Under the pieces are notes generated by a model, which saw only the letters and a program-made list of their open reading frames with translations, was not told the origin of the DNA and did not search any database. Below, in pieces: positions 59,156 to 64,000 of a stretch of 64,000 bases of DNA. Within the stretch, counting starts at the first letter, position 1. Each line of letters opens with the position of its first letter. Both the position numbers and the translations under genes were made by a program. The DNA comes from Shewanella ulleungensis (GTDB taxonomy: Bacteria; Pseudomonadota; Gammaproteobacteria; Enterobacterales; Shewanellaceae). The DNA is taken from positions 186,001-250,000 of the forward strand of contig NZ_BMQW01000005.1 in assembly GCF_014648315.1 (NCBI RefSeq), written 5' to 3'.

Positions 59156-62020
59156 ATGGATAAAATTGAAATTCGCGGTGCCCGTACCCACAATCTAAAA
59201 AACATCAATCTTACAATCCCACGTGACAAACTTATTGTTATTACTGGATTATCTGGTTCCGGGAAATCATCTTTAGCCTTCGATACCTTGTATGCAGAAG
59301 GCCAGCGTCGTTACGTAGAATCTTTGTCAGCTTATGCGCGTCAGTTCTTAAGTATGATGGAAAAACCCGATGTTGATCATATCGAAGGCTTAAGCCCAGC
59401 GATTTCAATCGAGCAAAAATCAACATCGCATAATCCACGTTCTACAGTGGGCACCATTACCGAAATCTACGATTATTTACGCTTGCTATTTGCACGTGTA
59501 GGTGAGCCTCGCTGCCCAACACATAATTTACCCTTGTCGGCACAAACGGTCAGTCAGATGGTTGATAAAGTCTTAGCTATGCCGCAAGACAGTCGCCAAA
59601 TGTTACTTGCTCCTGTAGTAAACGACCGTAAAGGTGAGCACGTTAAGCTACTTGAAAGCTTGTCTGCCCAAGGTTATATCCGCGCCCGCATTGACGGCGA
59701 AGTGTGTGATTTAACCGACCCACCGACGTTAGACTTACACATAAAGCACACTATTGAAGTAGTTGTAGATCGTTTTAAAGTGCGTGATGACATTAAACAG
59801 CGTTTAGCGGAGTCATTCGAAACGGCATTAGAACTCTCTGGTGGTATCGCAAAAATTGCTAGCATGGAAGACTCTGATACCGAAGAGTTAGTGTTTTCGG
59901 CTAATTTTGCCTGCCCACACTGTGGTTATTCAATGGCCGAGCTTGAGCCTCGAATTTTTTCGTTCAACAATCCTGCAGGTGCTTGTCAAACTTGTGACGG
60001 CTTAGGCGTACAACAATTTTTTGACCCAGACCGTGTGATCACCAACGATGAGTTATCATTAGCCGGTGGCGCAGTTAGAGGTTGGGACAGACGCAATTTT
60101 TACTACTTCCAAATGCTCAGCTCATTAGCAGAACATTACAAATTTGATGTTGAAAAGCCGTTTTCCGAGCTCAGTGATAAAGTGAAAAAGATTGTCTTGT
60201 ACGGCTCAGGCAAACAAAACATTGCCTTTAAGTACATTAACGATCGCGGCGATGTGGTGGTGCGTAACCATCCATTTGAAGGCATTTTAAATAACATGGA
60301 CCGCCGTTATCGCGAAACAGAAAGCAATTCGGTACGCGATGAGTTGTCTAAATTTATTAATATGCAGCCTTGTAACAGCTGTGGCGGATCGCGTTTGCGT
60401 GAAGAAGCCCGCAACGTGTTTATTGGCGAACTTAATTTACCGCAATTAACCACCTGGTCTATAGGTGAAACTAAAGAGTACTTTGATACTGTCGAGTTTG
60501 AAGGTCAACGCGCGCAAATTGCTGAAAAAATCTTAAAAGAAATCAGTCAACGTTTAGGTTTTTTAGTTAATGTTGGCCTCAATTATTTAAGCTTATCGCG
60601 CTCTGCAGAAACCTTATCGGGCGGCGAAGCACAACGTATTCGCCTAGCCAGCCAAATTGGCGCAGGGCTTGTGGGCGTAATGTACGTGCTGGATGAACCC
60701 TCTATTGGTTTACATCAACGCGATAACGAACGTTTATTGCAAACGCTTATCCACCTGCGAGATTTAGGTAACACCGTCATTGTGGTCGAACACGATGAAG
60801 ATGCCATTCGTCTAGCTGACCATGTTATCGATATCGGTCCTGGTGCAGGTGTACATGGCGGTGAAGTGATTTGCGATGGCACATTAGAAGACATTCTTAA
60901 CTGCGAAGAGTCAGTCACTGGCCAATATATTTCTGGTAAAAAACAAATTCACATCAGTGATGAGCGCACACCAATCGACCCTAAAAAAGTCATTGAGCTA
61001 TTTGGCGCTTCTGGGAACAATTTAAGAGATGTCGACTTAACCATTCCGATTGGTCTGTTTACTTGCGTTACCGGTGTATCAGGCTCAGGTAAATCAACCT
61101 TAATTAATGATACCTTCTTTAAAATTGCCCATCGCATGCTCAACGGCGCCACGGTCGATGAACCCGCACCTTATAAAAGCATTAAAGGTATGGAGCAATG
61201 TGACAAAGTCGTCGACATCGACCAAAGCCCAATTGGCCGCACTCCGCGCTCAAACCCTGCAACTTACACGGGTATTTTTACCCCAATACGTGAACTATTT
61301 GCCGGCACGCAAGAATCGCGCACCCGGGGTTATCAAGTGGGCCGCTTCTCGTTTAACGTTAAAGGCGGGCGTTGTGAAGCTTGCCAGGGCGATGGCTTAA
61401 TTAAAGTAGAAATGCATTTTTTACCCGATGTGTATGTGCCTTGTGACTCATGTAAAGGTAAGCGCTATAACCGCGAAACCTTAGAAGTAAAATACAAGGG
61501 CAAAAACATTCACGAAGTGCTGCAAATGACCGTTGAAGATGCGCGTAGCTATTTTGATGCTATCCCATCCATCGCACGTAAACTGCAAACCTTAATCGAC
61601 GTTGGTTTGTCTTACATTCGTTTGGGACAGAGCGCGACAACCTTATCTGGCGGTGAAGCACAGCGCGTTAAGCTGGCTAAAGAGTTATCTAAACGCGATA
61701 CAGGCAAAACCTTGTACATTTTAGATGAACCCACTACAGGGCTTCACTTTGCAGACATTCAACTATTGTTAGATGTATTGCATCGCTTAAAGTCGCATGG
61801 CAACACCGTTGTGGTGATTGAACATAATTTAGATGTGATTAAAACCGCAGACTGGATTATTGACTTAGGCCCTGAAGGTGGCGCTGGCGGCGGAATGATT
61901 TTAGCAACAGGCAGCCCTGAAGATGTCGCCGAGCATCCAGAGTCGCATACCGCTCGATTCTTAAAACCAATGCTTGCTATTCATAAGCAGCGCGCGAAAA
62001 AAACGAAAACAAAAAAGTAA
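59156..62020 (+). CDS. uvrA: UvrABC system protein A
   Basis: 954 residues, full length. Two ABC ATPase halves with Walker A GLSGSGKS (near 31) and GVSGSGKS (near 645), signatures LSGGEAQR in each half, and two zinc-finger cysteine sets (CPHCGYSM...[12 protein letters not shown]...CDSC). It recognises bulky DNA lesions and loads UvrB. No clear LexA box was found upstream. Confidence 0.99.
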   Translation: MDKIEIRGARTHNLKNINLTIPRDKLIVITGLSGSGKSSLAFDTLYAEGQRRYVESLSAYARQFLSMMEKPDVDHIEGLSPAISIEQKSTSHNPRSTVGTITEIYDYLRLLFARVGEPRCPTHNLPLSAQTVSQMVDKVLAMPQDSRQMLLAPVVNDRKGEHVKLLESLSAQGYIRARIDGEVCDLTDPPTLDLHIKHTIEVVVDRFKVRDDIKQRLAESFETALELSGGIAKIASMEDSDTEELVFSANFACPHCGYSMAELEPRIFSFNNPAGACQTCDGLGVQQFFDPDRVITNDELSLAGGAVRGWDRRNFYYFQMLSSLAEHYKFDVEKPFSELSDKVKKIVLYGSGKQNIAFKYINDRGDVVVRNHPFEGILNNMDRRYRETESNSVRDELSKFINMQPCNSCGGSRLREEARNVFIGELNLPQLTTWSIGETKEYFDTVEFEGQRAQIAEKILKEISQRLGFLVNVGLNYLSLSRSAETLSGGEAQRIRLASQIGAGLVGVMYVLDEPSIGLHQRDNERLLQTLIHLRDLGNTVIVVEHDEDAIRLADHVIDIGPGAGVHGGEVICDGTLEDILNCEESVTGQYISGKKQIHISDERTPIDPKKVIELFGASGNNLRDVDLTIPIGLFTCVTGVSGSGKSTLINDTFFKIAHRMLNGATVDEPAPYKSIKGMEQCDKVVDIDQSPIGRTPRSNPATYTGIFTPIRELFAGTQESRTRGYQVGRFSFNVKGGRCEACQGDGLIKVEMHFLPDVYVPCDSCKGKRYNRETLEVKYKGKNIHEVLQMTVEDARSYFDAIPSIARKLQTLIDVGLSYIRLGQSATTLSGGEAQRVKLAKELSKRDTGKTLYILDEPTTGLHFADIQLLLDVLHRLKSHGNTVVVIEHNLDVIKTADWIIDLGPEGGAGGGMILATGSPEDVAEHPESHTARFLKPMLAIHKQRAKKTKTKK

Positions 62021-62070
62021 CCCAATAAACGGCAACCTAGCCACTTAATCATTCAGAGGAGAATACAAAT

Positions 62071-63042
62071 ATGGTTCAACCTCTCATGTATTATCGAGTG
62101 GCTGGGTTACTGTTATTTACTAGTCTCATAGGCGGTTGCAGTTCAAACTTGCCCGAATGTTCATCCGAGCTAATCACTTCGTGGCCTGACGCCGAGCAAC
62201 AAATCAGCCAAGATATAACTCAACTTACCTCCGCAGAATTTCAAGGGCGTAAAACAGCCACAGCGGGCTCACAAGCCACGCAAGCATTTTTGATAGCACG
62301 CTTTAATCAACTTGAGCTTAAGCCTTGGCGAACAGAATTTGCGATACCTTTTATTTTTGACTATCAATTCTCAACAGTAACGGGGACTAATTTAGTCGCC
62401 ACTATTCCAGCAAAGGTACCATCACGTCGCTGGCGTATTATTACTGCCCATTACGATCATTTAGGCCAAAAAGGCAGTCAATTTTTTCCTGGGGCAGATG
62501 ATAACGCCTCTGGGGTAGCGGGTATGCTCGCTATAGCCCAGCGTTGGCAACAGCACGCTCCAGTAGATGATATCAACTTGATGTTGGTCGCAACCGATGC
62601 AGAAGAACCGGGATTATTTGGCAGTTACGCCTTAGTAAAGTTACTGCAACAAGATCCCACTGTTGAAGTGGAGTTAAGCGTTAATCTTGACATGATTGGA
62701 CACCCTAATCGGCGCCGAGCGATATATATGGAAGGGGAAAAAAATCTACAGCAGTTTGAATATATTCAAGCACAATTGATGCAACAAACCCAATTATGCA
62801 TTCGTACTCACCATCGTAAATTACTCAGCGGAAGCTTACAAAAAACCGATTGGTTAAGAGCATCAGATCATTATCCGTTTCACAAAGCGGGCTATAAATG
62901 GGTGTATTTTGGCGTGCCGCCACATGCGCAATACCACACCGAAAATGACACAACAGACACCCTTGATATCGAATTTATCGTTGCCGTGGTCGAAACCGTA
63001 TATCAACTGTTAAGTATCGATAAACTCACTGTAACGCCATAA
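62071..63042 (+). CDS. M28-family zinc aminopeptidase, lipoprotein
   Basis: 323 residues with a GAGGAG ribosome site. A lipoprotein signal ends in the lipobox LIGGC (Cys23). The M28 zinc site is present: His127 and the following Asp in HYDHLG, GADDNASG (about 143-150) and DAEEPGLFGS. It likely acts in the periplasm or outer membrane on short peptides. Single gene between uvrA and deaD. Confidence 0.92.
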   Translation: MVQPLMYYRVAGLLLFTSLIGGCSSNLPECSSELITSWPDAEQQISQDITQLTSAEFQGRKTATAGSQATQAFLIARFNQLELKPWRTEFAIPFIFDYQFSTVTGTNLVATIPAKVPSRRWRIITAHYDHLGQKGSQFFPGADDNASGVAGMLAIAQRWQQHAPVDDINLMLVATDAEEPGLFGSYALVKLLQQDPTVEVELSVNLDMIGHPNRRRAIYMEGEKNLQQFEYIQAQLMQQTQLCIRTHHRKLLSGSLQKTDWLRASDHYPFHKAGYKWVYFGVPPHAQYHTENDTTDTLDIEFIVAVVETVYQLLSIDKLTVTP

Positions 63043-63161
63043 ACACACCATAACATGCAACAAGCGCTCATTTTTCAAGCAATTACTGCGTGCCATAAAT
63101 CAAGAATCAGGCCAATCTTAACTATTATTGTGCAAATTAAGGTTTATTTTTAGTTTTTACG

Positions 63162-63190
63162 TGGTCAAATCGCATACTTGCTGCTATAAT
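63162..63190 (+). promoter_or_regulatory. Promoter of deaD
   Basis: TGGTCA (63162-63167), 17 bp, then TATAAT (63185-63190) with an extended TGC upstream of the -10. It gives a leader of about 100 nt before deaD. Confidence 0.75.
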
Positions 63191-63250
63191 ATGCCCCCTT
63201 ATCGGCGCGGGAAATCGACACGGGGTTGATTTTCTGTCTGTGAAACTTTA

Positions 63251-63275
63251 GCACGAGCTTCCGAACTTCGTGCGC
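63251..63275 (+). other. Hairpin in the deaD leader RNA
   Basis: GCACGA pairs with TCGTGC around an 11-base loop, about 20 bases before the deaD start codon. Structured leaders occur in cold-shock RNA helicase mRNAs; a regulatory role here is inferred only. Confidence 0.5.
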
Positions 63276-63295
63276 ATCCACAAGGCTACAACTCA

Positions 63296-64000
63296 ATGTC
63301 ATCCAATGAAAGAACTTTCCGCGAACTCGGCCTGTCTGAGTATTTGTTGCGTTCACTTGACGAGCTTGGTTATGAAAAACCAACTCCAATTCAGTCTGCT
63401 AGTATCGACCCGCTTATGGCTGGTAAAGATATTATCGGTCAAGCGCAAACCGGTACAGGTAAAACAGGTGCTTTTGCCCTGCCTTTACTAAACAAAATCG
63501 ACATGAAAATCAATGCTCCACAGATTTTAGTGTTGGCTCCAACTCGTGAACTAGCCGTTCAGGTTGCAGAAGCTTTTGGTAGCTATGCAAAACACATGAA
63601 AGGCTTCCACGTACTGCCGATTTACGGTGGTCAAAGCATGCAACAACAGTTAAACGCCCTTAAGCGTGGCCCACAAGTGATTGTTGGTACACCTGGTCGT
63701 GTAATGGATCACATGCGTCGTGGCACACTAAAATTAGACTCATTAAAAGCATTAGTGCTTGATGAAGCTGATGAAATGTTAAAAATGGGCTTCATCGATG
63801 ATATCGAATGGGTATTAGAGCACAAGCCTGCTGACAGCCAACTTGCATTATTCTCAGCAACTATGCCAGAGCAAATCAAGCGCGTAGCAGCTAAGCATTT
63901 GAACAATCCAGTTAACATCAGCATTGCTGCCAGCCACACAACGGTAGAGTCAATTGACCAACGTTATGTGCAAGTATCACAACACAACAAACTTGAAGCG
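63296..64000 (+). CDS. deaD: DEAD-box RNA helicase DeaD/CsdA, partial (C-terminus outside window)
   Basis: The visible 235 residues run from the ATG at 63296 to the window edge. Q-motif region KPTPIQSASI, Walker A AQTGTGKT, APTRELA, TPGRVMDH, the DEAD motif in VLDEADEML and SAT in LFSATMPEQ are all intact. This is the cold-inducible RNA helicase involved in ribosome assembly and mRNA unwinding. A long leader with a hairpin precedes it. Confidence 0.96.
   Translation, partial: MSSNERTFRELGLSEYLLRSLDELGYEKPTPIQSASIDPLMAGKDIIGQAQTGTGKTGAFALPLLNKIDMKINAPQILVLAPTRELAVQVAEAFGSYAKHMKGFHVLPIYGGQSMQQQLNALKRGPQVIVGTPGRVMDHMRRGTLKLDSLKALVLDEADEMLKMGFIDDIEWVLEHKPADSQLALFSATMPEQIKRVAAKHLNNPVNISIAASHTTVESIDQRYVQVSQHNKLEA

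Overview
The window is 64 kb of a Shewanella-type marine gammaproteobacterium. The clearest marker is a periplasmic tetraheme flavocytochrome c3 fumarate reductase (49189-50979), whose four CxxCH hemes and catalytic residues match the well-studied Shewanella frigidimarina enzyme closely. A PL7 alginate lyase, a KefB/YbaL-type exchanger, the galK-galM pair, and the groESL, cutA-dsbD, ssb and uvrA genes fit the same host. The sequence is chromosomal. It holds no rRNA, tRNA or CRISPR array that I can see. The first gene (a lipoprotein) and the last (deaD) run off the window.

Layout. 1-8900: a lipoprotein end; a cold-shock-domain protein fused to a membrane segment and an Excalibur domain; an AraC regulator divergent from a Baeyer-Villiger monooxygenase, short-chain dehydrogenase and esterase operon; a small charged protein; a methyltransferase; a secreted alginate lyase; and a membrane-anchored thioredoxin-like protein. 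9177-14310: a YqhA-type membrane protein, then a scar of dead mobile elements (integrase and IS4 transposase fragments), then a tight AT-rich three-gene operon on the minus strand. That operon encodes an adenine methylase with an HsdS-like recognition domain, an AAA-type ATPase with zinc ribbon and helix-hairpin-helix, and a HEPN-domain protein with an RxxxxH motif. I regard it as a likely uncharacterised defence system and the main discovery of the window. 14839-34812: mostly housekeeping genes, namely groESL with a sigma-32 promoter, a MATE exporter, fxsA, cutA-dsbD, a cation/proton antiporter, galK-galM-DUF2391, a quinone oxidoreductase, a periplasmic binding protein, an M1 peptidase with a DUF6702 partner, and a SulP transporter.

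35005-42750 is one minus-strand operon that encodes a complete tripartite RND efflux pump (outer-membrane factor, adaptor, permease) followed by its own OmpR-type regulator and histidine kinase. 43064-45421 is a CHASE4-GGDEF-EAL protein. 45440-50979 is a regulatory and respiratory unit: a histidine kinase with a periplasmic solute-binding sensor and an AAA-type response regulator without the GAFTGA loop, divergent from fccA. Two near-identical palindromes (TATGCA-N4-TGCATA, 30 bp apart) lie between them. The genes are arranged as if the kinase senses a carboxylate such as fumarate and the regulator controls fccA, but this is inference.

51070-64000: small membrane and DUF proteins (DUF1499, DUF2798, DUF3861); norR divergent from hmp, with three GT-N7-AC NorR boxes and a sigma-54 promoter (nitric oxide detoxification); ssb; a YajR-type MFS transporter; uvrA; an M28 lipoprotein peptidase; and the start of deaD with a long structured leader.
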